DNA of 64,000 bases from Thermanaeromonas sp. C210 (GTDB lineage Bacteria; Bacillota; DSM-521; Neomoorellales; Neomoorellaceae). A model generated the notes under the pieces. It searched no databases and was not told the DNA's origin. It worked only from the letters and a program-made list of their open reading frames with translations. Position numbers and translations under genes: made by a program. Location: positions 416,587 to 480,586 of the forward strand of contig NZ_BLWF01000004.1 in assembly GCF_013167955.1 (NCBI RefSeq), read 5' to 3'. Below, one piece after another: positions 33,720 to 41,949 of this stretch. How positions within the stretch are numbered: the stretch's first letter is position 1; the number at the start of each line of letters is the position of its first letter.

Positions 33720-35607
33720 CCTGACTTTATCAGATGAGAATCTAGAAGCCGCATAAAATCTAGGAAGATAGAAACCAAGGCGTGCATTTTGCCACTACGC
33801 CTGGCCCTGCCAGCGAGAAGCAAACTCTTCTACACGAGTGATATTGGCAGGGGGAGCGATTCGCATCAGGCGCAGGATCTTTTTGCTTAACTCTGTACCC
33901 TTGGTCTTAATAAAGAAGGTTTCTCCTTCGATTTCCACCTCGGCAAAGTTGAGGGAGTTTAACGCTTCCCGGATCTCTACCGGCGAGGCGTTTTCTCCAG
34001 CTTGCCGGAGCTTGGATTCCAGGGTGCGTTCGAGAAGAAAGGCCAGGAAACAGATTACAAAGTGCCCCTTAATCCGCCTTTCGGTCCAATGGAAAACCGG
34101 TCGTACTTCCAGGGTGCTTTTCATGACGCGGAAGGATTCTTCAATCCGCCACAGGTTGTGGTAAGCATCCAGAATGTCTTTGGCGCTCATCTCTTTCTCG
34201 TTGGTCTGGATGCCGTAGTAGCCGTCAAATTGTTGGTCCCAGTTAATTGCTTCTTCGTCCAGCACCCAGGTGCCGGTACAATCTACTTCTTTGAGGTATT
34301 TCTTGCCGCCGCGTTTATTGCTGGCCCGGATTTTAGCCTTGCTTTCTAAAAGGCTTTGGGCCTTCTCGATTAACCTTTCCCGGTCGGACCGGTCTTTCTC
34401 CGCCCGCCGGCTGGAGTAGGTGACGATCAGTTTTTCGGGTAATTGGTATTTTTCTCCTTCAGCGGTGAACTCGTTTATGTATTCGATAACCTTGTAGCGA
34501 AGGACTTCTCCTTCTTCGTCGTCCTTGATCTCCTGATAGCCGTCTTCGTCCAGGATCATATCGGTAATCTCTTTCTTCATCTTCTTAATGCGGGCGGCAA
34601 AAATGTAGCTGTAGTTACGTTCTACTATGCGCTTTAAATTGAGCTTGCTGTTAATCCCCCGGTCCGCCACGATAATTACCCGGCGCAGGCCAAAACGTTT
34701 TTCCAGCTTTTCTAAGGCTGCTTCCAGGGTTTTACCGTCAAAGGTATTGCCGGGGAAAAGCTCATAGCCTATGGGCCGACCTTCGCAATCAATAAGTAAA
34801 CCCAGTACCACCTGGACTTCGTTGTACTTGCCGTCTTTACTGAAGCCAAAATCTCGTAAAGTATCGGCTTTGACGCTGGCAAAGGAAAAGGTCGTTACGT
34901 CGTAAAATACCACATCTACTTTCATGTTGAAAAGGTGGCGGTTCTTCCGGAACATCTCTTCTTCCAGCAATTCTTTGTGCTCACTGAGTAAATCCAGGGA
35001 GCGATAGAGGTGGTTCAAAGCCACGTCGGGCAAACTGGCATAACGTTGCTGGTGGTTGTAGGTGCCCAGTTTGCTCCTGGGCTCAAGGAGGTGCTGGACG
35101 ACCATCAGAAAACTCGCGTCACTTAAGCTGAATTGGACCTTGTGTTTGGCACTAATCTCTTTCAGCAGTTCGGGTAGTTCAAATTGGTTCCAGATCTTCC
35201 GGTAGACCACATAACCCCAGTTCTTGATCTGCGCCTCAGAGAAGTTCGCTAAACTGGTCACCTCCCTGGCCTTGGACAATTCTAAAAGGCGCTTTCCCAA
35301 TCTTTGAAAGCTGGGGTTGTTTTCAATCTCATCCAGGCGGCCGAGATTTAAAAGGACCTTGTGTTTGACAACACCGTTTTCCCGGTAAGACCGAACCAAC
35401 TGAACGTACTGGTGGTCCCTAGATTTAGTTATCTTGATGAACATGTTTTTATGATACCACTATTTACACCTATTGTCTAGCTATATAACCATTATTACCG
35501 CTAATGTTGCCACTACACTTTTCGCTTTCTGACCGGCTTTGAGCCCGCAAACCTAGATTTTATGCGGGTCCCCGTTTCGAAAACGAGTTGTAACTGATAA
35601 AGTCAGG
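33720..35607 (-). mobile_element. IS1634/IS1549-type insertion sequence (1,888 bp)
   Basis: It is bounded by a perfect 14-bp inverted repeat CCTGACTTTATCAG (33720-33733; complement 35594-35607), with a second inner match CCGCATAAAATCTAGG near both ends. It has one transposase gene on the minus strand. The flanks are a 149-bp direct repeat abutting both ends, i.e. a very long target-site duplication. Long, variable duplications are known for IS1634 (Mycoplasma mycoides) and IS1549 (Mycobacterium smegmatis). Confidence 0.9.
33795..35444 (-). CDS. IS1634-family DDE transposase
   Basis: 549 residues and apparently intact. DDE residues can be placed at FYDVTTF (about 160), IIVADRGI (about 255) and the YHNLWRIEESFRVMK block (about 435), the Y-R-E signature of IS4-related transposases. 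The N-terminal SYRENGVVKHKVLLNLGRLDEIE is typical of the IS1634 group. ATG 35444; the ends of the element lie about 75 bp and 163 bp beyond the ORF. The intact frame suggests it may still be active. Confidence 0.92.
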   Translation of the reverse strand: MFIKITKSRDHQYVQLVRSYRENGVVKHKVLLNLGRLDEIENNPSFQRLGKRLLELSKAREVTSLANFSEAQIKNWGYVVYRKIWNQFELPELLKEISAKHKVQFSLSDASFLMVVQHLLEPRSKLGTYNHQQRYASLPDVALNHLYRSLDLLSEHKELLEEEMFRKNRHLFNMKVDVVFYDVTTFSFASVKADTLRDFGFSKDGKYNEVQVVLGLLIDCEGRPIGYELFPGNTFDGKTLEAALEKLEKRFGLRRVIIVADRGINSKLNLKRIVERNYSYIFAARIKKMKKEITDMILDEDGYQEIKDDEEGEVLRYKVIEYINEFTAEGEKYQLPEKLIVTYSSRRAEKDRSDRERLIEKAQSLLESKAKIRASNKRGGKKYLKEVDCTGTWVLDEEAINWDQQFDGYYGIQTNEKEMSAKDILDAYHNLWRIEESFRVMKSTLEVRPVFHWTERRIKGHFVICFLAFLLERTLESKLRQAGENASPVEIREALNSLNFAEVEIEGETFFIKTKGTELSKKILRLMRIAPPANITRVEEFASRWQGQA

Positions 35608-35756
35608 AGTAAGTAACATGGTAAGTAACATGCTGTCCCTCGGCCGTCGCAGGGGGAGAGCCACGGGAAAATCGAAACAAAGTTTTGCTTCTAGTTAGCG
35701 CAGGTAGTGGACCAGGCTGGGCTGGAGGACCATGGCCGCAGTAGCCAGGGCGGCCT
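35608..35756. repeat. Right copy of the 149-bp IS target duplication (includes flgL 3' end)
   Basis: It starts exactly at the right end of the IS element and runs into flgL, whose last 62 bp it contains. Because this copy is complete, flgL keeps its native stop although the original insertion point lay inside the gene. Confidence 0.92.
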
Positions 35757-36612
35757 GGTAGACGTTTTCCGCGTTCTTGTAATACATGACCGTTTCGGCC
35801 AGGTCGATGTCCTCCAGTTTGGACATGGTTTCCGTCAGGCCGATTTTAGCTACAAAGAGACGCTCCTGGGCCATCTCCAACCGCCTGCTTTTGGCCCCCA
35901 GGGTGGCCCGGATGTTTAAGAGATGGTCGATGGCCTGGTCGAAGTCGGCGATGGTGTCACCCACCGCGGAATGATCGTTGCCCACCAGGGCATCTTTCAA
36001 CTCAAAGAGGAGCTTGAAAACGCTCTTCTTCGATCCCTCGGGCCCCACGGCTTCCATGAAGACCTTGTTCCCGTTCTCGTTAACGGTAATGGTTACCCCC
36101 TGGGCTACTTCCCAATCGAGGGAACCGGTGTTGCCGTTGTAAGAAACTGTCTCTTCTGTGCCCTCAAACGTGCGCTGAAAAGGTGCGGAAGTAGTTACGG
36201 TGCCGCCGAAGAGGAACCTTCCCCCGTAGGAAGTGTTGGCCGTCTGGACCAGCTCGTCGATGAGCTGGTCCACTTCGGCGGCCAAGGCCTGCATAGAGGC
36301 CTCCGGCATGGTGCCGTTGGCCCCGTACACCGCCAGCTCCCGGGCACGCTGCAAAGTAGCCGTGGCCATGTTGAGGGCGCTTTCGGAAGCATCCAGCCAG
36401 CCCCGGGCATCGGCCATGTTCTTGTCGTACTGGTCCTGCTGGGCCAGGGCGGTCTTAAAGGAAAGGACCCGGGCCACCACTATGGGGTCGTCGGAAGGCC
36501 GGCTCACCCTCTTGCCCGAGGACATCTGTTTCTGGGCCTTGCTCATATGCTGCAGGTTGTTGTTGATGTTGGTGAGGACGTTACTTATAAGCATGCGGTT
36601 GGTAACCCGCAT
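35695..36612 (-). CDS. flgL: Flagellar hook-filament junction protein FlgL (HAP3)
   Basis: 305 residues, normal length. N-terminus RVTNRMLISNVLTNINNNLQHMSKAQ and the SSGKRVSRPSDDP segment match the D0/D1 helices shared with flagellin; the C-terminal helix ends VYQAALATAAMVLQPSLVHYL. It joins the hook-associated FlgK to the filament. GGGAGG precedes ATG 36612. It is 28 bp after flgK. The next expected gene, fliW, is 28.5 kb away, beyond the IS and the catabolic block. Confidence 0.95.
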   Translation of the reverse strand: MRVTNRMLISNVLTNINNNLQHMSKAQKQMSSGKRVSRPSDDPIVVARVLSFKTALAQQDQYDKNMADARGWLDASESALNMATATLQRARELAVYGANGTMPEASMQALAAEVDQLIDELVQTANTSYGGRFLFGGTVTTSAPFQRTFEGTEETVSYNGNTGSLDWEVAQGVTITVNENGNKVFMEAVGPEGSKKSVFKLLFELKDALVGNDHSAVGDTIADFDQAIDHLLNIRATLGAKSRRLEMAQERLFVAKIGLTETMSKLEDIDLAETVMYYKNAENVYQAALATAAMVLQPSLVHYLR

Positions 36613-36640
36613 CCTTCATCCCTCCCCGCGCCTCCAGGGA

Positions 36641-38359
36641 TCAGTGGGCCGCCATGCGGTTAATGAGGGTGTCCAGCATTTCGTCCAGCACCGTCATGAC
36701 CCGGGCGGCCGCCTCATAGCCCCGCTGGAACTGGATCATGTAAGTCATTTCTTCGTCCAGGGCCACACCGGAAATGGATTCCCGGCGGCCCGCCAGCTGG
36801 TCCACGAGGGCCTGCTGATTCACCACCATGCGCCCCGCCTCGTGGGCCGTCACCCCCAGCCGGGCGGTAAAGTTCTTGTAGTAGTCGTCAAAGGTGGTGC
36901 CCAGACCTTGTATTATCTGGTGTTGGAGCTGGGCGATTTTAAGGGCGTTGCTGCCGTCTCCGGGAGAAAGGGTGACGGTATATTCTCCATCCCCAGGTGA
37001 GGAACTACTGATGGTAAATGTGATACGCTCACTATTATCGCCCAATGTGACTGTCGTGGTGCCGTCCCAGGTATTTACGGTGACGCCACTACCTATACTT
37101 GTCCATTTCGTACCGCCATCGGTTGATTTTTGAAGTTCCAGTGTGTTGCCGGAGACAAGTATCTTGTACTTAGTGCCCGGATCGAGGCCTTCGCCAACGG
37201 CGTCGGAGCCGAGTTCCTCAGGAATACGCACACCGTTGCTGTCCGCTGCGATGAGCATGGGGTTTTCTTGTAGTTCATCCTTCACCGAAATGTTGCCGGC
37301 GTTTATATTGCCCCCTCCTGCAGGCACGAAAAAGTCCCGCTGGGAAGAACCGTCAAGGCCGTATCCTTCTTTATGAATTTGGTTGACGGCTCCGGCCAGT
37401 TCTTTCGCCAGGGTGTCCAGGTCCTTGCGGTACCCCTCTACCAACTTGTAGGCTTCACCCAAGCCGAGGAGCTCGCCTCCCTTGATGGTAATCTCAAAGG
37501 AGGTAGACCCGCCGTTCCCTGTATCGTCCACCGTAATTGTTAACTTAGCCTGGTGGGTGGCATCATCCACTTGAAGCGTCAAACTGTTCCAGCTGGCGGG
37601 GAGCTCTACCCGGTCTCCCTCTACCAGGGAAGTCCCCCCAACTTTTATATTAATAGTACCATCGGAATTATGCTCGACCGTAAAATCGAGGATTTTGCTC
37701 AGCCGGTCGAGGAGGAGGTCCCGCCTGTCCAGGAGGTCGTTGGGCCGGTCTCCTGCCGCGACGACGTTCTTAATCTGCACGTTGAGATCGGCGATCTGAC
37801 GGCATAAGGAAGCTACTTCCTCGACCTTCAACTCGATGGCGTCCTCGATGTCTCCTTTGATATTCTCCAGCTGGCGGGCGCTGTGGTTAAAGGCTTCGGC
37901 CAGAGCCACGGCCGTTTCTATCACAGTCATTCGAACGGGGGAACTCTCGGCATTCTTGGCGAGCTCCTGCCAGGAGGCCCAGAACTGGCTCAAGAGGGTG
38001 CTGAGGCCTGTGTCGGAGGGCTCGTTGAAGACGATTTCCACCTGTTCCAGGACGTACTTTATCTGTTCCCACCGGCCCAGGGTACCGGTTTCCCGGCGCA
38101 CCTGGCTGTCCAAAAACTCATCCCTTATGCGCCGTATCTCCTGAACGTCCACCCCCGTGCCCACCTGCCACCCCTGGCCGCCGGGGCGGTTCATGGCGGG
38201 TACGGGATAGGCCAGGGTGGGTACCATGACTACCCGCTGGCGGGTATAGCCCTCAGTGCTGGCGTTGGCTACGTTGTGGGAGGTAGTCTGCAGGGCCCTC
38301 TGGTGGACCATAAGGCCCCGCAGGGCCGTATTGATACCGAAAAAGGTTCCTCCGGACAT
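36641..38359 (-). CDS. flgK: Flagellar hook-associated protein FlgK (HAP1)
   Basis: About 572 residues. N-terminal motif FFGINTALRGLMVHQRALQTTSHNVANASTEGYTRQ and C-terminal GVALDEEMTYMIQFQRGYEAAARVM then MLDTLINRM are the paired D0 helices of HAP1. The middle (about 270-470) is beta-rich and variable, with a Gly/Thr/Asp-rich stretch. It forms the hook-filament junction with FlgL. ATG 38359 preferred; GTG 38368 is possible. Confidence 0.95.
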   Translation of the reverse strand: MSGGTFFGINTALRGLMVHQRALQTTSHNVANASTEGYTRQRVVMVPTLAYPVPAMNRPGGQGWQVGTGVDVQEIRRIRDEFLDSQVRRETGTLGRWEQIKYVLEQVEIVFNEPSDTGLSTLLSQFWASWQELAKNAESSPVRMTVIETAVALAEAFNHSARQLENIKGDIEDAIELKVEEVASLCRQIADLNVQIKNVVAAGDRPNDLLDRRDLLLDRLSKILDFTVEHNSDGTINIKVGGTSLVEGDRVELPASWNSLTLQVDDATHQAKLTITVDDTGNGGSTSFEITIKGGELLGLGEAYKLVEGYRKDLDTLAKELAGAVNQIHKEGYGLDGSSQRDFFVPAGGGNINAGNISVKDELQENPMLIAADSNGVRIPEELGSDAVGEGLDPGTKYKILVSGNTLELQKSTDGGTKWTSIGSGVTVNTWDGTTTVTLGDNSERITFTISSSSPGDGEYTVTLSPGDGSNALKIAQLQHQIIQGLGTTFDDYYKNFTARLGVTAHEAGRMVVNQQALVDQLAGRRESISGVALDEEMTYMIQFQRGYEAAARVMTVLDEMLDTLINRMAAH

Positions 38360-38394
38360 AGCAATCACATCCCTTTCTGAGATCGCCCGGGGTG

Positions 38395-38832
38395 CTATAC
38401 GCTCTTATCGAGCACCGGCGGGCGCTGCTCCAGGTAAGGGGTCAAAAGACCCAGCATCTTGCGGGCGTAGGCCAGAGACTGGCCGATGAGCAAGGAATTG
38501 GTCTCGTTTATCTCACGGAGCTCCGCCACCACCGACCGCATTTTCTCGCCCAGGGCAGCCATTTCCCGACTTCCGACGCCGGCCTCAAGGAGCTCCCGCA
38601 GGCCCGCCTCCGGGGAAATACCAGCAGCCGCGGCGAGCTCGTGGTGGAGGCGCTGCCGCTCCCCCTCGAGGACGCTGATTTCCTTGATAAGCTGCTCTTT
38701 GACAACCACCATCTCTTCTATTCCTTCAAGGTGGTCCTGCCGCAGATATTCCTGTTCCTTAAGCGAGGCATCCCGCAGCCGCAACAGAAGGTCCAGCTCC
38801 CGGGTTAGGACCTCGGCCAGGTCTTCTTTCAT
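38395..38832 (-). CDS. flgN: Flagellar export chaperone FlgN
   Basis: 145 residues, helical throughout with leucine heptads (about 5-125) and the C-terminal NETNSLLIGQSLAYARKMLGLLTPYL motif of FlgN. It binds FlgK and FlgL before export, consistent with the flgM-flgN-flgK-flgL order. The ATG overlaps the flgM stop (ATGA, 38829-38832), so translation is coupled; GGGAG lies 8 nt before it. Confidence 0.88.
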   Translation of the reverse strand: MKEDLAEVLTRELDLLLRLRDASLKEQEYLRQDHLEGIEEMVVVKEQLIKEISVLEGERQRLHHELAAAAGISPEAGLRELLEAGVGSREMAALGEKMRSVVAELREINETNSLLIGQSLAYARKMLGLLTPYLEQRPPVLDKSV

Positions 38833-39107
38833 GATTTCAACTCCCGCCAAAGGCTTTCCGCCAAATCCTCCAGGGAAACGCGGTAATTCCCCGAGGAGAT
38901 TTTAGCCCTCAATTCTTCCACCTTGTCCGCCCGCACCGCGGGCAGCTCGGAAATAAGGCGCACCAGTTCCTGCAACTGGCGGGCGCGGGGAGAAATTTCC
39001 GCCCGGTCGCACCCCACCTCGGGCTCCTTGGCCTCAGGCCTGGCGGGCCGGCGATAGGCCTCCAATATGAGGGGTAAGTTGATGGGGCTCTGTCCGTTAA
39101 TCTTCAA
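38829..39107 (-). CDS. flgM: Anti-sigma factor FlgM (anti-sigma-D)
   Basis: 92 residues. The C-terminal half (about 35-90: AEISPRARQLQELVRLISELPAVRADKVEELRAKISSGNYRVSLEDLAESLW) is the FlgM helical region that binds the flagellar sigma factor; the first 30 residues are disordered and include INLPL. It should hold SigD until the hook is complete, which controls promoters such as the one before fliD. No SigD site was seen just upstream of flgM itself. Confidence 0.92.
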   Translation of the reverse strand: MKINGQSPINLPLILEAYRRPARPEAKEPEVGCDRAEISPRARQLQELVRLISELPAVRADKVEELRAKISSGNYRVSLEDLAESLWRELKS

Positions 39108-39202
39108 GGGCCGTTCACCCCAGTTCGCTAGTCTCCAGCAAACACGCTGCCGTTATTCTTTTATCGTCAACGGCGGCAAAAACTTGAGGGGCCATTAGAA
39201 GC

Positions 39203-39224
39203 AAAAGGGCCGGTAGTACCGGCC
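39203..39224 (-). terminator. Terminator after cheA
   Basis: Palindromic GGCCGGTAGTACCGGCC stem followed by TTTT on the minus strand, between the cheA stop and flgM. It separates the chemotaxis operon from flgMN-KL. Confidence 0.75.
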
Positions 39225-39237
39225 CCGGTGGCCCCGG

Positions 39238-41304
39238 CTAACTGGCCAACTGCCTTTCTCCCGCAGTTCCCAGGTGCTCAATCAGGCTATGGATGTCCAG
39301 GATTAAGGCTACCCGCCCGTCGCCCATGATGGTGGCCCCGGCAATACCGGGTATCTTGCCGATGTAATTGCCCAGGGACTTGATGACTATCTCCTGCTCG
39401 CCGATAAGGGAATCCACGATAAAGCCTACCCGCTTTTCGGCCAGGCCGACGATAACCACTGCGGCCTTGTCCCCCGGCACCGCCCGCTCTCCCTTGAGGC
39501 CCAGGGCCGCCGCCAGGTGTACGAGGGGCAAAACCTGGCCGCGGACCACGGTCACCTCCCGGTTCTGGACCCGCCTCACCTGGGAAGGCTCCACCTCGAT
39601 AATTTCCACCACATTGGCCAGGGGGAAGGCGTAGACTCGGTCGCCCAGGGTCACCAGGAGGGAACGGTTGATGGCCAAGGTTAGGGGTAGCTTAATGGTA
39701 AAGCGCGTGCCCTTGCCGGGGGTGGTCTGAATATCAATGGTACCGTTGATTTTCTCCAGGTGGGCCCGGACGATATCCATGCCCACCCCGCGGCCGGAGA
39801 CGTCGGTAATCCGGTCGGAAGTAGAAAAGCCCGGCAGGAATATGAGGTCCAGGGCCTCGCGTTTGGTCAGCCTGGCCGCCCCTTCCGGCGACAGCAACCC
39901 CTTCTCCACCGCCCGGCGCTTGAGCTGTTCGGCATCCATCCCCCGGCCGTCGTCTTCCACAATGATTACTATCTGGTTTTCCTGGTGAAAGGCTTTGAGG
40001 ACTACCGTGCCGTAACGCGGTTTGCCGAGGCGTACCCTCTCCTCCGGTTCTTCGATGCCGTGGTCAATGGCATTGCGGAGGAGGTGGATGAGGGGATCCC
40101 CGATCTCTTCGATGACCGTGCGGTCCAACTCAGTCTCCCGGCCCTCAACGATAAAGTTGATCTCTTTACCCGCCTTTTGGGCTAGGTCCCGGACCATGCG
40201 GGGGAAGCGGTTAAAGACCTGGTCGATGGGAAACATGCGGGCCTTCATGATCTCCTCCTGCAGGTCGGAGGTTATCCGGCCGATGTGCAGGGAAATCTCC
40301 TCCAGCATCTCCACGAGCTCTTCGTTGCCCAGGCGCACCTTCAGGTTATTACCGACCTCCGCCAGGCGGGTGCGGTCGATAACCAGCTCGCCGACCAGGT
40401 TCATCAGGGACTCCAGGCGCTGAACGTCCACCCTCACCGTCTGGGTAACCCGGCGTTCCGGAGAACGCTGGATGCCGGGCTCGGCCTCTCCGCCCTCCGG
40501 TAAGGGTATGGCGCCGGCCGCGGCCTCCCGCCTTTCTTCGACCTGGGCCACCCCTTCCTCCAGGCTCAGCGGCCGCACCGTAACGTCCTTTATCTCCGAT
40601 ATGGACTTGATTACGTTGGCCACGGTGTCGGCATCTTCCTTGCTTAAAAAAACCAGCCGAAAGGTATTCCCGAATTTCTCCGCTTCCAGCTCCTGGGTAT
40701 GGGGCTCGCTCTTGACAACTTCACCCAGATCTTTTAAGTTGTTGAACACCAGGAAGGCCCGGGCCCCCTTCATGCGGCAGTCGGCTTCCAGTTCCACTCT
40801 TATCTCGTAGGCCCGGTAGCCCCGGATCTCGGCGGCCCGGACGACGTTTTCTTCTACGTCGTCCAGCCGCAGGGGTTCAAAGGCGGGCGAGGGTGATCCA
40901 TCGTCCCCTCCCCTTTCACCCGCCATCATCTCCTCCAGACGCCCCACCAGGTCCGAAGTATCCACTTCTCCCTCATGGCCGCTTGCCAGCTGAGCCTTTA
41001 GCTCTCTCAGTTTATCCAGACAGGCCAGCAGGAGATCGATGGTACCGGACGTTACCCTAAGCTCCCCCCGGCGGAGGGCATCGAGGACGCTCTCCATGCG
41101 GTGGGTGAGGGTGGCCATCTTTTCAAAACCCATGGAAGCCGACGAACCCTTGAGGGTATGAGCTATGCGGAAAATCTTGTTGAGCAACTCCCGGTTGTCC
41201 GGGTCCTGCTCCAGGAGAACGACGGCCTCATCCAGCTGCTGGAGCTGCTCCTCGGTTTCGTCCAGGAAAATGCCCAGGTACTGGGACATGTCGAACCCGC
41301 TCAT
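39238..41304 (-). CDS. cheA: Chemotaxis histidine kinase CheA
   Basis: 688 residues in the full CheA layout: HPt domain with the phosphorylated H49 (RIAHTLKGSS), a P2-like region (about 165-255), dimerisation helices (about 300-360, LMNLVGELVIDRTRL), ATPase domain with N box HLLRNAIDHGIE, G1 DDGRGMD and G2 GRGVGMD (about 360-545), and a C-terminal CheW-like regulatory domain. It couples receptors to CheY/CheB, which are outside the window. It overlaps cheW by 4 bp (ATGA). Confidence 0.96.
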   Translation of the reverse strand: MSGFDMSQYLGIFLDETEEQLQQLDEAVVLLEQDPDNRELLNKIFRIAHTLKGSSASMGFEKMATLTHRMESVLDALRRGELRVTSGTIDLLLACLDKLRELKAQLASGHEGEVDTSDLVGRLEEMMAGERGGDDGSPSPAFEPLRLDDVEENVVRAAEIRGYRAYEIRVELEADCRMKGARAFLVFNNLKDLGEVVKSEPHTQELEAEKFGNTFRLVFLSKEDADTVANVIKSISEIKDVTVRPLSLEEGVAQVEERREAAAGAIPLPEGGEAEPGIQRSPERRVTQTVRVDVQRLESLMNLVGELVIDRTRLAEVGNNLKVRLGNEELVEMLEEISLHIGRITSDLQEEIMKARMFPIDQVFNRFPRMVRDLAQKAGKEINFIVEGRETELDRTVIEEIGDPLIHLLRNAIDHGIEEPEERVRLGKPRYGTVVLKAFHQENQIVIIVEDDGRGMDAEQLKRRAVEKGLLSPEGAARLTKREALDLIFLPGFSTSDRITDVSGRGVGMDIVRAHLEKINGTIDIQTTPGKGTRFTIKLPLTLAINRSLLVTLGDRVYAFPLANVVEIIEVEPSQVRRVQNREVTVVRGQVLPLVHLAAALGLKGERAVPGDKAAVVIVGLAEKRVGFIVDSLIGEQEIVIKSLGNYIGKIPGIAGATIMGDGRVALILDIHSLIEHLGTAGERQLAS

Positions 41305-41768
41305 GTTTCGGCCACCCCTGCGGCAACCTGTTCCTTAAGCTGCTCGTGTTCGCTTTCCCGCAACACCCGTTCCAGGTCGAGGAGAATGATGAGTTTATCC
41401 CCCCACTTACCCACGCCGCGCAGGTAAGCCACATCCACTCCCTGAATTATAGGCGGCGGGGGCTCAATGTTTTCTTCTGGCAGGCGGACTACTTCCGAAA
41501 CAGCGTCTACGATCATCCCTACGGTTATTCCCTTTACATCCACGACCATTATCCGCGTACTGTTGCCGGCCTCGGCCGCAGGCAGGCCGAAGCGCTTATG
41601 TAAATCTATTACTGGTATGATGCGGCCTCGGAGGTTGATGACCCCTTCCACGAAATCAGGTGTACGCGGGACCTCCGTAATAGGTTGTAGGCGGATGATT
41701 TCATGGACATGGGCGATATCCACACCGTAGGTTTCTCCGGCAAGCTGGAAAACTACCAACTGTTCCAC
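41301..41768 (-). CDS. cheW: Chemotaxis adaptor CheW
   Basis: 155 residues. VFQLAGETYGVDIAHVHEIIRLQPITEVPRTPDFVEGVINLRGRIIPVIDL is the CheW hallmark (residues 4-55), followed by RIMVVDVKGITVGMIVDAVSEVV. It bridges MCPs and CheA. GTG 41768 follows AAAGGGGG. It is first in cheW-cheA, after a 181-bp gap behind the MCP gene; a 38-codon frame at 41782-41898 in that gap lacks a ribosome site. Confidence 0.95.
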   Translation of the reverse strand: MEQLVVFQLAGETYGVDIAHVHEIIRLQPITEVPRTPDFVEGVINLRGRIIPVIDLHKRFGLPAAEAGNSTRIMVVDVKGITVGMIVDAVSEVVRLPEENIEPPPPIIQGVDVAYLRGVGKWGDKLIILLDLERVLRESEHEQLKEQVAAGVAET

Positions 41769-41949
41769 CGGCGCACCCCCTTTAGAAATTCAATGCTTCC
41801 AGGGCTCTCCCCAGAGCGTGGTGCCGGCCGCCCCCGGGCAGACCGGCCTCCCGGCATTTTAAACTATCCTTCAGAACTCCCGGCACTTCGAGCAGCATGT
41901 AATGTATTTCCCATGCCCAGGCTAAAATCCTGCCGACGCGGCGAAAAAG

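Noticed and set aside
33431-33823. 130-codon minus-strand frame at the left IS end
   Set aside because: It runs across the flgL fragment and the IS terminal repeat in a frame used by neither gene.
41782-41898. 38-codon ORF between cheW and the MCP gene
   Set aside because: No ribosome binding site, no recognisable composition, and the frame is open as far as the MCP stop codon.
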